Shown: in pieces, positions 38,767 to 46,990 of the stretch
How positions within the stretch are numbered: the stretch's first letter is position 1
Layout of the letters: each line of letters starts with the position of its first letter
Made by a program: the position numbers and the translations under genes
The notes under the pieces: model-generated
The model's database searches: none
Seen by the model: the letters and a program-made list of their open reading frames with translations, nothing else
Told to the model about the DNA's origin: nothing
From: Streptomyces sp. CB02400
GTDB taxonomy: Bacteria > Actinomycetota > Actinomycetes > Streptomycetales > Streptomycetaceae
Length of the DNA: 64,000 nt
Direction of reading: 5' to 3'
NCBI RefSeq assembly: GCF_001905725.1
Contig: NZ_LIWB01000013.1
Location: forward strand, 62,001 to 126,000

Positions 38767-38932
38767 ACGGCACCCCGTAAGCGCCGGGCCGCGCGACCCC
38801 ACCCCCGGCCCACACCGACGCCGGGGCACTCCGCACAGCACGCCGGGCCGTGCGGCCCCCGGCCGACACCAGCACAGGGCATCCGCAAAGCACCGAACCA
38901 CGCACGCCCCCGGCCCGCGCCGGCGCCGTGGC

Positions 38933-40156
38933 TCAGACCCCGCTCACCTCGGACCGCTGCGGCACACCCCCCGCGACCACCCGCTCACGCCCGACGGCCA
39001 CCCCCGGCGCCGCCCTGCGGTCCACCGCGTACGCCACCGCCGCCACACCGACACCGAAGGCGGACAGCAACGCACCCGCGAGCGCCGGCGACGTCGTCCC
39101 GAAGCCGGCCGCCAGGGCCAGTCCCCCGATCCACGCCCCACCGGCGTTCGCCAGATTGAACGCCGCCTGGTTGGCCGACGAGGCCAGTGACGGCGCCGCG
39201 GACGCCTTCTCCATCACCATCAGCTGCAACGGCGACCCCGTCACGAACGCCGCCGTACCGAGCACGGTCACGGCGATCGCCGCGCTCACCTCCGTCCGCA
39301 TCAGCAGCGGGAACAGCGCCAGGATCGCCGTCAGCGAAGCCAGACCACCGAACAGCGTCCCGCGCAGGGAGTGGTCGGCCAGCCGCCCGCCCAGCAGGTT
39401 GCCGGCCGTGGCACCCACGCCGAACAGGGCCAGCAGCAGCGTCACGCTCGTCTCGGCGTACCCCGCGGTACCGGTCAGCATCGGCGTGATGTAGCTGTAC
39501 GCCGCGAAGAGCGCTCCGAAGCCCGCGACCGTCGTACCGAGGGCCAGCCAGACCGGCAGGGACCGCAGCGCCGCCAGTTCGCCGCGCAGCGCGGACCGCG
39601 GGGCGGGAGTGGCGTCGCGGGGGATCAGGAGGGCCAGGGACGCCATCGCCGCCAGGCCGATGGCGCTGACCCCGAGGAAGGTGGCCCGCCAGCCGACGTT
39701 CTGGCCCATGAGCGTGGCCACGGGGACGCCCGCCACGTTGGCCACGGTCAGGCCGAGGAACATCAGGGAGACCGAGCGGGCCTTGCGTTCCGGGGCCACC
39801 ATCGTCGTGGCGACCACCGCTCCCACGCCGAAGAAGGCACCGTGCGGGAGGCCGCTGAGGAAGCGGGCGGCCAGCAGCCAGTTGTGGTCGGGGGCGAGCG
39901 CCGAGAGGGCGTTGCCCGCCACGAAGAGGGCCATGAGGGCGATCAGGACCGTGCGGCGGGCCATCCGCGCGGTCGCGGCGGCCAGCAGCGGGGCACCGAC
40001 GACCACGCCCAGGGCGTAGGCCGAGACCAGGTGGCCCGCGCTGGGGATGGAGATGCCCAGGTCGTCCGCGACGTCGGGGAGCAGCCCCATCATCACGAAC
40101 TCGGTGGTACCGAGGCCGAAGGCACCCACGGCGAGGGCGAGCAGGGCCAGGGGCAT
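38933..40156 (-). CDS. MFS transporter, DHA1-type (AraJ/YdhP-like drug or sugar exporter)
   Basis: This 407-aa protein starts at ATG 40156 with GAAAGG 10 bases upstream. It has twelve membrane segments. MPLALLALAVGAFGLGTTEF with VMMGLLPDVADDLGIS is the hallmark of the DHA1 arabinose-efflux/chloramphenicol-resistance group. The cytoplasmic loop motif appears as ARMARRTVL, and GxxxGPxxG-like segments follow. The substrate is unknown. An upstream in-frame GTG at 40192 lacks a ribosome site. Confidence 0.9.
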   Translation of the reverse strand: MPLALLALAVGAFGLGTTEFVMMGLLPDVADDLGISIPSAGHLVSAYALGVVVGAPLLAAATARMARRTVLIALMALFVAGNALSALAPDHNWLLAARFLSGLPHGAFFGVGAVVATTMVAPERKARSVSLMFLGLTVANVAGVPVATLMGQNVGWRATFLGVSAIGLAAMASLALLIPRDATPAPRSALRGELAALRSLPVWLALGTTVAGFGALFAAYSYITPMLTGTAGYAETSVTLLLALFGVGATAGNLLGGRLADHSLRGTLFGGLASLTAILALFPLLMRTEVSAAIAVTVLGTAAFVTGSPLQLMVMEKASAAPSLASSANQAAFNLANAGGAWIGGLALAAGFGTTSPALAGALLSAFGVGVAAVAYAVDRRAAPGVAVGRERVVAGGVPQRSEVSGV

Positions 40157-40270
40157 GACGTGCGGACCTTTCGGAGGACGAGATATGTTCACGTGCGGAA
40201 CAAAGTCTCGCAGGTCCGGTATTCCATTGAGTGACCAGGGGATGAAGAAAGGGCGGCTGACCTGCGGTTT

Positions 40271-41323
40271 TCAGTCGTCCTGTGTGGTGACCCTCACACG
40301 GGCCGCTATGGGGAGGTGGTCGCTCGCCGTGGCCGGGAGGGTCCAGGAGCTCTCCGGTTCGGCGCCCTTGACCAGGATCTGGTCGATCCGCGCCATCGGG
40401 AACGACGCCGGCCAGCTGAAGCCGAAGCCACTGCCCACGGCGCCCTGGGTGGAGCGCATCTGGGAGGTGACGGCGTTCAGGGCGCGGTCGTTCATCGTGC
40501 CGTTCAGGTCACCGAGCAGCACGACGTTCGGCAGCGGTTCGTCGGCGATGGCCTCACCCAGGGCGTCGGCGCTCTTGTCCCTCTGACGGGCCGTGAAACC
40601 GGCCTCCAGCTTCACGCGGACCGAGGGGAGGTGGGCGACGTAGACGGCGACCTGGCCGGCGGGGGCGGCCACCGTGGCCCGCATCGCGCGCTTCCAGCCG
40701 AGGCGGATGTCGACCGCCTTCACGTCGCTCAGGGGGTACTTGCTCCACAGCCCGACGGTGCCGACCACCTCGTGGTACTCGTACGTCGACTCCAGCGCCC
40801 GCTCGTACGTCGGGACCTCCGACGCCTTCAGCTCCTCCAGGGCCAGCACGTCCGCGCCCGAGGCGGCCACGCTGCGGGCGGTGGCGGACGGGTCCGGGTT
40901 GTCGGCGTTGACGTTGTGCGTGGCCACCGTGAGGTCGCCGCCCGTGGCGGTCTTGTCGGTGAGCAGGCCGCCGAAGAGGTTCAGCCAGACGGCCGCCGGC
41001 AGGATCGTCGCGATCAGCGCCGTCGCCGACTTGCGGATCAGGCCGAGGACGAGCAGTACGGGGATCAGCAGGCCCACCCAGGGGAGGAAGGTGTCCACCA
41101 GGCTGCCCAGGTTGCCGATCGCGTTCGGGATGTGGCCGTGGGCCAGCATGACCAGGGCCGTCAGGACCGAGCAGGCGGCCAGGACGAGGCCGCGGCGCCA
41201 GATACGGCGGTCGCCGCGCCAGCCTCTGGTGAGGCGCTCGCGCAGGCGTCGGAGCCGGGTCGGCTGCGGCTCGGACCCCGAACCGCCGTTGTCCGTCTCC
41301 GTCATGTACGCCTGCTGCGCCAT
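40271..41323 (-). CDS. Membrane-anchored endonuclease/exonuclease/phosphatase-family protein
   Basis: This 350-aa protein has a basic cytoplasmic N-terminus and three hydrophobic segments at about 46-60, 78-95 and 99-118. The exported EEP-fold domain has THNVNADNPDP, ADVLALEEL (metal Glu), VAVYVAHLPS, VVLLGDLNGT (DxN) and the closing SDHLPIAARV (catalytic Asp-His). The fold is shared by DNase I, sphingomyelinase and inositol phosphatases. An extracytoplasmic phosphodiesterase is likely, and the substrate is open. The start at 41323 has GAGGCG 8 bases upstream. Confidence 0.88.
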   Translation of the reverse strand: MAQQAYMTETDNGGSGSEPQPTRLRRLRERLTRGWRGDRRIWRRGLVLAACSVLTALVMLAHGHIPNAIGNLGSLVDTFLPWVGLLIPVLLVLGLIRKSATALIATILPAAVWLNLFGGLLTDKTATGGDLTVATHNVNADNPDPSATARSVAASGADVLALEELKASEVPTYERALESTYEYHEVVGTVGLWSKYPLSDVKAVDIRLGWKRAMRATVAAPAGQVAVYVAHLPSVRVKLEAGFTARQRDKSADALGEAIADEPLPNVVLLGDLNGTMNDRALNAVTSQMRSTQGAVGSGFGFSWPASFPMARIDQILVKGAEPESSWTLPATASDHLPIAARVRVTTQDD

Positions 41324-41507
41324 ACCGTCGCCTCACAACCTGCCGTGCACACCGTCGCCCCCGTGTCCGTAAGACCCTAGGGGATGATCGGTTCCTTTCC
41401 TGCCGCCTCTCGACGGCCGTACGGGGGCGAGGACGTGCGGGGGCGCTCGGGGAGTTCCGGGCGGGGGCGGGGAAAGCGTCCTCTGTGACGAAACGCGCAC
41501 ATCGCGG

Positions 41508-42128
41508 CTAGCCGGTGACGGGGCGTAGGCCCTGGAGGAGCGTGTCGACGACCTGTTCGGCGAGGTCGTCCGGGAGGTCGGCGTCGGGGCGCAGGACGGT
41601 GCGGACGAGGATGGGGCCCACGACGATGTCGTTGAGGATCTCCATGTCGACGTCGGCGCGCAGTTCGCCGTTCTCCCGGCCCCGGCGCAGCACCTCCAGG
41701 CCGAGCCGGCGGCGCGGCAGGATGACGGTGTCGTGGTAGGCGGCCCAGAGGTTGGGGCTGCTCTTCATCTGGGCGCGCACGTTGTGCAGGATCGCCGAGG
41801 TCCGCCCGGCCAGGCCGCGCAGGCGCAGGGACTCCAGCAGGACGACGAGGTCGTCGCGCATGGAGGTGCCGGGGAGTTGGGGGTCCGGGGGCTCGGCGGC
41901 GCGCAGGACGTCGACGAGGAGCTGCTCCTTGCCGTTCCAGCGGCGGTAGATGGTGGCCTTGCCGACGCCGGCGGTGCGGGCGATGCGCTCGATGGAGAGC
42001 TCCGCGAGGGGCACGCCGTCCTCCAGGAGCTTCATCACTCCCTCGATGATGGCGCGTTCGACCGCCTCGCTGCGGGGGCGGCCCCGTGCGGGTCCGTCCT
42101 GCCGGGGGTCGGTGTCGGCCGGGATCAC
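41508..42128 (-). CDS. TetR-family regulator of the adjacent MFS exporter
   Basis: This is a 206-aa protein from GTG 42128. The N-terminal HTH shows AIIEGVMKLLEDG, then SIERIARTAGVGKATIYRRW and NGKEQLLVDVL. The C-terminal domain is of the TetR_C_16/AcrR kind with LHNVRAQMKSSPNLW. It follows the DHA2 exporter on the same strand after 77 bases, so the two probably form an operon. The inverted repeat upstream of the exporter (43820-43848) is the likely operator. Confidence 0.9.
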   Translation of the reverse strand: MIPADTDPRQDGPARGRPRSEAVERAIIEGVMKLLEDGVPLAELSIERIARTAGVGKATIYRRWNGKEQLLVDVLRAAEPPDPQLPGTSMRDDLVVLLESLRLRGLAGRTSAILHNVRAQMKSSPNLWAAYHDTVILPRRRLGLEVLRRGRENGELRADVDMEILNDIVVGPILVRTVLRPDADLPDDLAEQVVDTLLQGLRPVTG

Positions 42129-42205
42129 GTCGTCGGGTCCTTACGTCAGGGGTGGGCTGGGACGATTCTCCCGGTGGGCGGTGGCGACGGTCCACCGCCC
42201 AGGGG

Positions 42206-43801
42206 TCATCGGTCCGCCGCCGGCATCAGTTCCTGCTCCTCCTCGTCCCCTTCGGGCGTCGGCGTACGGCCGGGCAGGAACACGGCGACGACGACCGCGC
42301 CCAGCACCGCGACGCCCGCTCCCCACAGCGCGGTGACGTGCATGGCGTGCAGGAACGCGTCGTCGGCCGCGCCGATCAGGGGCTCGCCGCGCGCGCCCAG
42401 CCGGGCCGCCACGGCCAGGGTGGCCTCGATGGACTCGCCGGCGGTGTGCCGGACGCCGGGCGGCAGCAGGCCGAGGTCGTCCTCGATGCCGTTGCGGTAG
42501 GCGGCGGACAGCACCGAGCCGAGTACGGCGATGCCGAGGGCGCCGCCGACCTGGCGGAAGACGTTGCTGAGGGCGGAGGCGGAGCCGGCCTTCTCGCGGG
42601 GCAGGGCCTGCATGATGACGACGCTGACCGGTGTCATGACGTGCGCCATGCCGGCGCCCATGAGGAAGAAGACGACCTCCAGGATCCAGATCGGCGTGTC
42701 CCCGTCCAGGGTGGCGAACGCGGCCAGCGTCGCGGCGAGCACCAGCAGGCCGGCGGTCGTGGTGACCTTGTTGCCGAAGCGGTCCACCAGGAGGCGGGCC
42801 CGCGGCGCGAAGATCATCTGTGTGGCGGCCAGCGGCAGCATCAGCAGGCCCGTCTCCAGCGGCGAGTAGCCGCGCACGCTCTGGGTGTAGAACACGGCGA
42901 AGAACGTCACGCCCATCAGCGCGAAGAAGACCAGCGCGATCGCGACGACCGCGGCGGAGAACACCTTGTTCTTGAAGTAGGTGACGTCGATGGACGGGTG
43001 GTCGCTGCGCTTCTCGAACACCACGAACGCGGCGAGTACGGCGAGACCGGCGCCGATCGTCGACACCACCGTGACGTCGGTGAAGTCGGCGAGCTGGCCG
43101 CCCTTGATGATGCCGTAGACCAGCAGGACCAGTCCGGCCACGGACAGGACGACGCCGACGGGGTCGATCCGGCCCGGGTTCGGGTCGCGGGAGTCGGGGA
43201 CCAGCCACAGCATCAGGGCGACGGCGAGGACGACGATGGGCACGTTGACGAGGAAGACCGAGCCCCACCAGAAGTGGTCCAGGAGGAATCCGCCGGTGAT
43301 CGGGCCGATGGCGATGGCGAGGCCCACACCGCCCGCCCAGATGCCGATGGCCTTGGGCTGCTCGTCGCGTTCGAAGACGTTCATCAGGACGGCCAGGGTG
43401 GCCGGCATGACGAACGCGGCCCCCAGGCCCATCACCGCGCGGAAGCCGATCAGCTCGGCCGGTGAGCCGGAGAACGCGGCGAGCGCCGAGCCGACGCCGA
43501 ACACGACGAGACCGCCGATCAACACCTTCTTGCGGCCGAGCCGGTCGCCGAGGAGTCCCGCGCTGAAGAGCAGACCGGCGAAGACGAGGGTGTAGGAGTT
43601 GATCGCCCACTCCAGCTCGCTCTGGGTGGCGCCCAGGCCGGTGGGGGCGGGGGTGGAGATCGTCTTGATGGCGACGTTCAGGATCGAGTTGTCGAGTACG
43701 ACGATCAGCAGGCTCAGCATCAGCACGCCGAGGATCACCCAACGACGCCGGTGCACGGCTTCCGGGACCCGGCGGCGGGCAGGGGCGGCAGGAGAAGTCA
43801 T
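42206..43801 (-). CDS. MFS transporter, DHA2-type (14-span drug exporter)
   Basis: This is a 531-aa protein from ATG 43801. It has fourteen membrane segments. The antiporter motif A is GLLGDRLGRKKVL, motif C is GIWAGGVGLAIAIGPITGGF, and the N-terminal span has VVLDNSILNVAI, typical of EmrB/QacA exporters. The C-terminal tail is acidic (EGDEEEQELM). It is likely proton-driven export of a hydrophobic drug or metabolite, controlled by the TetR gene that follows. An ATG at 43819 overlaps the operator and is less likely. Confidence 0.93.
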   Translation of the reverse strand: MTSPAAPARRRVPEAVHRRRWVILGVLMLSLLIVVLDNSILNVAIKTISTPAPTGLGATQSELEWAINSYTLVFAGLLFSAGLLGDRLGRKKVLIGGLVVFGVGSALAAFSGSPAELIGFRAVMGLGAAFVMPATLAVLMNVFERDEQPKAIGIWAGGVGLAIAIGPITGGFLLDHFWWGSVFLVNVPIVVLAVALMLWLVPDSRDPNPGRIDPVGVVLSVAGLVLLVYGIIKGGQLADFTDVTVVSTIGAGLAVLAAFVVFEKRSDHPSIDVTYFKNKVFSAAVVAIALVFFALMGVTFFAVFYTQSVRGYSPLETGLLMLPLAATQMIFAPRARLLVDRFGNKVTTTAGLLVLAATLAAFATLDGDTPIWILEVVFFLMGAGMAHVMTPVSVVIMQALPREKAGSASALSNVFRQVGGALGIAVLGSVLSAAYRNGIEDDLGLLPPGVRHTAGESIEATLAVAARLGARGEPLIGAADDAFLHAMHVTALWGAGVAVLGAVVVAVFLPGRTPTPEGDEEEQELMPAADR

Positions 43802-43819
43802 GCGGCCCAGAGTAGTCAA

Positions 43820-43848
43820 TTACGATACGGAACCGTCTCGTATCGTAA
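43820..43848. promoter_or_regulatory. TetR operator candidate upstream of the DHA2 exporter
   Basis: TTACGATACG (43820-43829) and CGTATCGTAA (43839-43848) form a 10-bp perfect inverted repeat with a 9-base spacer, 19 bases upstream of the ATG. Inside it an ACGG-AA-CCGT dyad overlaps. Its length and place suit binding by the TetR protein encoded in the same operon. Confidence 0.8.
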
Positions 43849-43992
43849 ACGTTTTGCCCAGAACTTGCCGGGATATTGCACGGTGGAACTCACAGGGGTG
43901 CCTCTGGCCCTCGTCGGGGCGAGGTGCCACCATGGACGTGGTCCGGGGACGCCGTCAGGGCGCCTCGAGATGACGTGTTGGGAGACGGTTCA

Positions 43993-44871
43993 ATGACGCA
44001 GCTTTCGGCTGCCCAGACCGGGACGACGTCCGGTTCCCCCTCCGGCGGAGCGACGCTGTACGGGGGCAAGGGCACGCGCCGTATCACTGTCCGCGACATC
44101 GCCGCCGCCAAGGAGCGCGGCGAGAAGTGGCCCATGCTCACCGCGTACGACGCGATGACCGCGTCCGTGTTCGACGAGGCCGGCATCCCGGTCATGCTCG
44201 TCGGTGACTCGGCCGGCAACTGCCACCTCGGGTACGAGACCACCGTGCCCGTGACCCTCGACGAGATGACCATGCTGTCGGCGGCGGTCGTGCGCGGGAC
44301 CTCGCGCGCGCTGATCGTGGGCGACCTGCCCTTCGGCTCCTACCAGGAGGGTCCGGTGCAGGCGCTGCGCTCGGCGACCCGGCTGGTGAAGGAGGCCGGC
44401 GTCGGTGCCGTGAAGCTGGAGGGCGGCGAGCGGTCGCACCGGCAGATCGAGCTGCTTGTGGAGTCCGGGATCCCGGTGATGGCCCATATCGGGCTGACGC
44501 CGCAGTCGGTGAACGCGATGGGGTACCGGGTGCAGGGGCGGGGCGAGGAGGCGGCGCAGCAGTTGCTGCGGGACGCGAAGGCCGTGCAGGACGCGGGGGC
44601 GTTCGCGGTGGTGCTGGAACTGGTGCCGGCGGAGCTGGCGGCCGAGGTGACTCGGGTGCTGCACATTCCGACCGTCGGGATCGGGGCCGGGCCGGACACG
44701 GATGCGCAGGTGTTGGTGTGGACCGACATGCTGGGGCTGACCGGGGGGCGGGTGCCCAAGTTCGTCAAGCGGTACGCCGATCTGCGTGAGGTCATGAGCG
44801 GGGCGGCGAAGGCGTTCGCCGAGGATGTGGTCGGCGGGACCTTCCCGGAGGAAGCGCACTCCGTGCACTGA
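43993..44871 (+). CDS. panB: 3-methyl-2-oxobutanoate hydroxymethyltransferase
   Basis: This is a 292-aa protein from ATG 43993 behind GGGAG. An N-terminal Gly/Ser-rich tail precedes the PanB core: ITVRDIAAAKERGEKWPMLT, AYDAMTASVFDEAGIPVMLV, GDSAGNCHLGYETT (metal Asp), GAVKLEGGERS and HIPTVGIGAGPDTDAQVLV. It makes ketopantoate from alpha-ketoisovalerate and methylene-tetrahydrofolate in pantothenate and CoA synthesis. panC and panD are not adjacent. It is divergent from the DHA2 exporter. Confidence 0.97.
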   Translation: MTQLSAAQTGTTSGSPSGGATLYGGKGTRRITVRDIAAAKERGEKWPMLTAYDAMTASVFDEAGIPVMLVGDSAGNCHLGYETTVPVTLDEMTMLSAAVVRGTSRALIVGDLPFGSYQEGPVQALRSATRLVKEAGVGAVKLEGGERSHRQIELLVESGIPVMAHIGLTPQSVNAMGYRVQGRGEEAAQQLLRDAKAVQDAGAFAVVLELVPAELAAEVTRVLHIPTVGIGAGPDTDAQVLVWTDMLGLTGGRVPKFVKRYADLREVMSGAAKAFAEDVVGGTFPEEAHSVH

Positions 44872-44889
44872 GCCACTGTCGCACCACCT

Positions 44890-44937
44890 GTCGGCCCCGT
44901 CGATCTTCCCCCGTCGGCGGGGCCGACGCATGTCCGG
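44890..44937 (+). terminator. panB terminator
   Basis: The 10-bp perfect stem GTCGGCCCCG/CGGGGCCGAC with a 28-base loop begins 18 bases after the stop; a shorter inner pairing is possible. Confidence 0.6.
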
Positions 44938-44963
44938 GCTGGGCGGGGGGTGTTCGCGCTGCC

Positions 44964-45080
44964 CGGCGCCAACGGGGTGCCGTCGCGCCCACCCGTGCCG
45001 CTGGGGGCACCTCCCAGGCCCTCGAGGCACTGGGGGAGGCACGACTGCCCGCGGCTGACGCTGCATGCGGCTGCCCGCGG
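44964..45080. repeat. Second copy of the dispersed intergenic repeat, with a nested insertion
   Basis: Inverted relative to the copy after nadE, it shares GTGCCGTCGCGCCCACCCGT followed by GCCG on one side and CTGCCCGCGG on the other. Between these arms, where the other locus has only a 3-base loop, lies a 38-base insert (about 45001-45038) of CTGGGGGCACCTCCCAG plus CTGGGGGAGG-type palindromic sequence. Confidence 0.75.
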
Positions 45081-45146
45081 AGGGCGTAGGAGGGCTGTCG
45101 GTGGGATGTCGGGGGTTTGTCGGTGGGGGTTGGGAGGGTTCTTGGC

Positions 45147-46175
45147 ATGACGCGAAACGACAAGGACCTGGGGGGCGCGGGGAGCGCCGTCACCGTGCGG
45201 GGGCTGGTCAAGCACTACGGCGGGACCAAGGCGCTGGACGGGGTCGATCTGGATGTGCGTGAGGGCACCGTGATGGGGGTGCTCGGGCCGAACGGGGCCG
45301 GGAAGACCACGCTCGTACGGATCCTGTCCACCCTGCTCACGCCGACCGCCGGGCACGCCACCGTCGCGGGGTACGACGTGGTGCGCCAGCCGAGGCAGCT
45401 GCGCCGGGTGATCGGGCTGACCGGGCAGTACGCCTCCGTGGACGAGAAGCTTCCGGGGTGGGAGAACCTGTATCTGATCGGGCGGCTGCTCGACCTGTCC
45501 CGCAAGGAGGCGCGGTCCCGCGCCGACGAGCTGCTGGAGCGGTTCTCGCTCACCGAGGCGGCCCGCCGGCCGGCGGCCACCTACTCGGGCGGTATGCGGC
45601 GGCGCCTCGACCTGGCCGCCTCGATGATCGGCCGGCCGGCCGTGCTGTACCTGGACGAGCCGACCACGGGACTGGACCCCCGTACCCGCAACGAGGTGTG
45701 GGACGAGGTCAAGCGGCTGGTCGGGGACGGGGTGACGGTGCTGCTGACCACCCAGTACATGGAGGAGGCCGAGCAGCTCGCCTCCGAGCTGACCGTCGTG
45801 GACCGGGGCAAGGTCATCGCGAGCGGCGGCATCGAGGAGCTGAAGGCCAAGGTCGGCGGCCGTACGCTGCGGGTCCGCCCGGCCGATCCGCTGCAGTTGC
45901 GCCCGCTGGCGGACGCCCTCGACACGCTGGGCATCACCGGGCTCGCCACGACCACCGTGGACACCGAGCGGGGTGCCGTGCTCGTCCCGGTGCTCAGTGA
46001 CGAGCAGTTGACCGCCGTGGTCGGCGCGGTCACCGCGCGCGGCATCACCCTCAGCTCCATCACCACCGAACTGCCCAGCCTGGACGAGGTGTTCCTGTCC
46101 CTCACCGGCCACCGTGCCAGTGCCCCGCAGGACGCCGTACCCGCCGAGACCCACGAGGAGGTCGTCGCCGTATGA
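45147..46175 (+). CDS. ABC transporter ATP-binding protein (DrrA-like daunorubicin-resistance type)
   Basis: This is a 342-aa protein from ATG 45147 behind GGGAGG. Walker A is GPNGAGKTT (47-55), the signature YSGGMRRRLDLA, Walker B VLYLDEPTTGLDP and the H-loop TTQYMEEAEQL. The C-terminal region past about 230 is the DrrA-type extension (LRVRPADPLQL to SLDEVFLSLTG). It energises export with the permease that overlaps it by 4 bases. The substrate may be a hydrophobic antibiotic or lipid; no biosynthetic genes are near. Confidence 0.93.
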   Translation: MTRNDKDLGGAGSAVTVRGLVKHYGGTKALDGVDLDVREGTVMGVLGPNGAGKTTLVRILSTLLTPTAGHATVAGYDVVRQPRQLRRVIGLTGQYASVDEKLPGWENLYLIGRLLDLSRKEARSRADELLERFSLTEAARRPAATYSGGMRRRLDLAASMIGRPAVLYLDEPTTGLDPRTRNEVWDEVKRLVGDGVTVLLTTQYMEEAEQLASELTVVDRGKVIASGGIEELKAKVGGRTLRVRPADPLQLRPLADALDTLGITGLATTTVDTERGAVLVPVLSDEQLTAVVGAVTARGITLSSITTELPSLDEVFLSLTGHRASAPQDAVPAETHEEVVAV

Positions 46176-46990
46176 GTGCCGCCACCGCCACCACCGACCT
46201 CCGCGCGGACGCGCGGATCCCGTTGCGCGCCCATCTGCGGCACACCGGGGCGCTCGTGCGCCGCAATCTGCTGTGGATACGGCAGGACCCGGAGTCGATG
46301 TTCGACGCCGTGCTGTTCCCGATCGTCTTCACCCTGCTGTTCGTGTACGTCTTCGGCGGCTCCATCGGGCAGTCGCTGGGCGGCGGGCAGGAGGCTTATG
46401 TGCAGTACATCGTGCCCGGCCTGATGGCCATGATGGGCATGAACATGGCCCAAGGAGTGGGCACCGGGTTCAACCAGGACTTCAACACCGGGGTCATGGA
46501 CCGTTTCCGGTCGCTGCCGATCGGGCGCGGCTCGGTGCTGTTCGCGAAGATCTCGGTCGAGATGGTGCGGATGCTGATCGCCACCGCGATCCTGATGGTC
46601 GTCGGTGTGCTCGTCGGCTTCGACATCAACAACTGGCCGGGGCTGTTCGCCGCCGTGGGACTGTCCGCGGTGTTCGGCTCGGCACTGATGTGGATCTTCC
46701 TCACGCTGGGCGTGGTGATGAAGAACGCGCAGTCGGTGCAGGCGATGGGCTTCCTGGTGCTGATGCCGCTGCAGTTCGGCTCGTCGATCTTCGCGCCGAC
46801 CCAGTCGATGCCGGGCTGGCTGGAGTCCTTCACCCAGGTCAACCCGCTGTCCGCGCTGGCGGACGCCGCGCGCGGGCTGATGGTGGGCGGCCCGGTCGCC
46901 CACGACCTGTGGATGACCCTGGCCTGGTCGGTGGGGATCACGGCGGTGATGGCACCGGTCGCGATCCACAAGTTCCGTACGAAGAGCTGA
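46172..46990 (+). CDS. ABC-2 type permease (DrrB-like)
   Basis: This is a 272-aa protein with an ATGA overlap on the ATPase gene. It has six membrane segments, the first at about 47-66 (MFDAVLFPIVFTLLFVYVFG). The ABC-2 motif includes YIVPGLMAMMGMNMAQGVG, DRFRSLPIGRGSVLFAK and APTQSMPGWLESFTQVNPLS. It forms the membrane part of the exporter with the DrrA-like protein. Its stop (46988-46990) directly abuts the stop of the convergent SARP-type gene, leaving no room for a terminator. Confidence 0.93.
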   Translation: MSAATATTDLRADARIPLRAHLRHTGALVRRNLLWIRQDPESMFDAVLFPIVFTLLFVYVFGGSIGQSLGGGQEAYVQYIVPGLMAMMGMNMAQGVGTGFNQDFNTGVMDRFRSLPIGRGSVLFAKISVEMVRMLIATAILMVVGVLVGFDINNWPGLFAAVGLSAVFGSALMWIFLTLGVVMKNAQSVQAMGFLVLMPLQFGSSIFAPTQSMPGWLESFTQVNPLSALADAARGLMVGGPVAHDLWMTLAWSVGITAVMAPVAIHKFRTKS

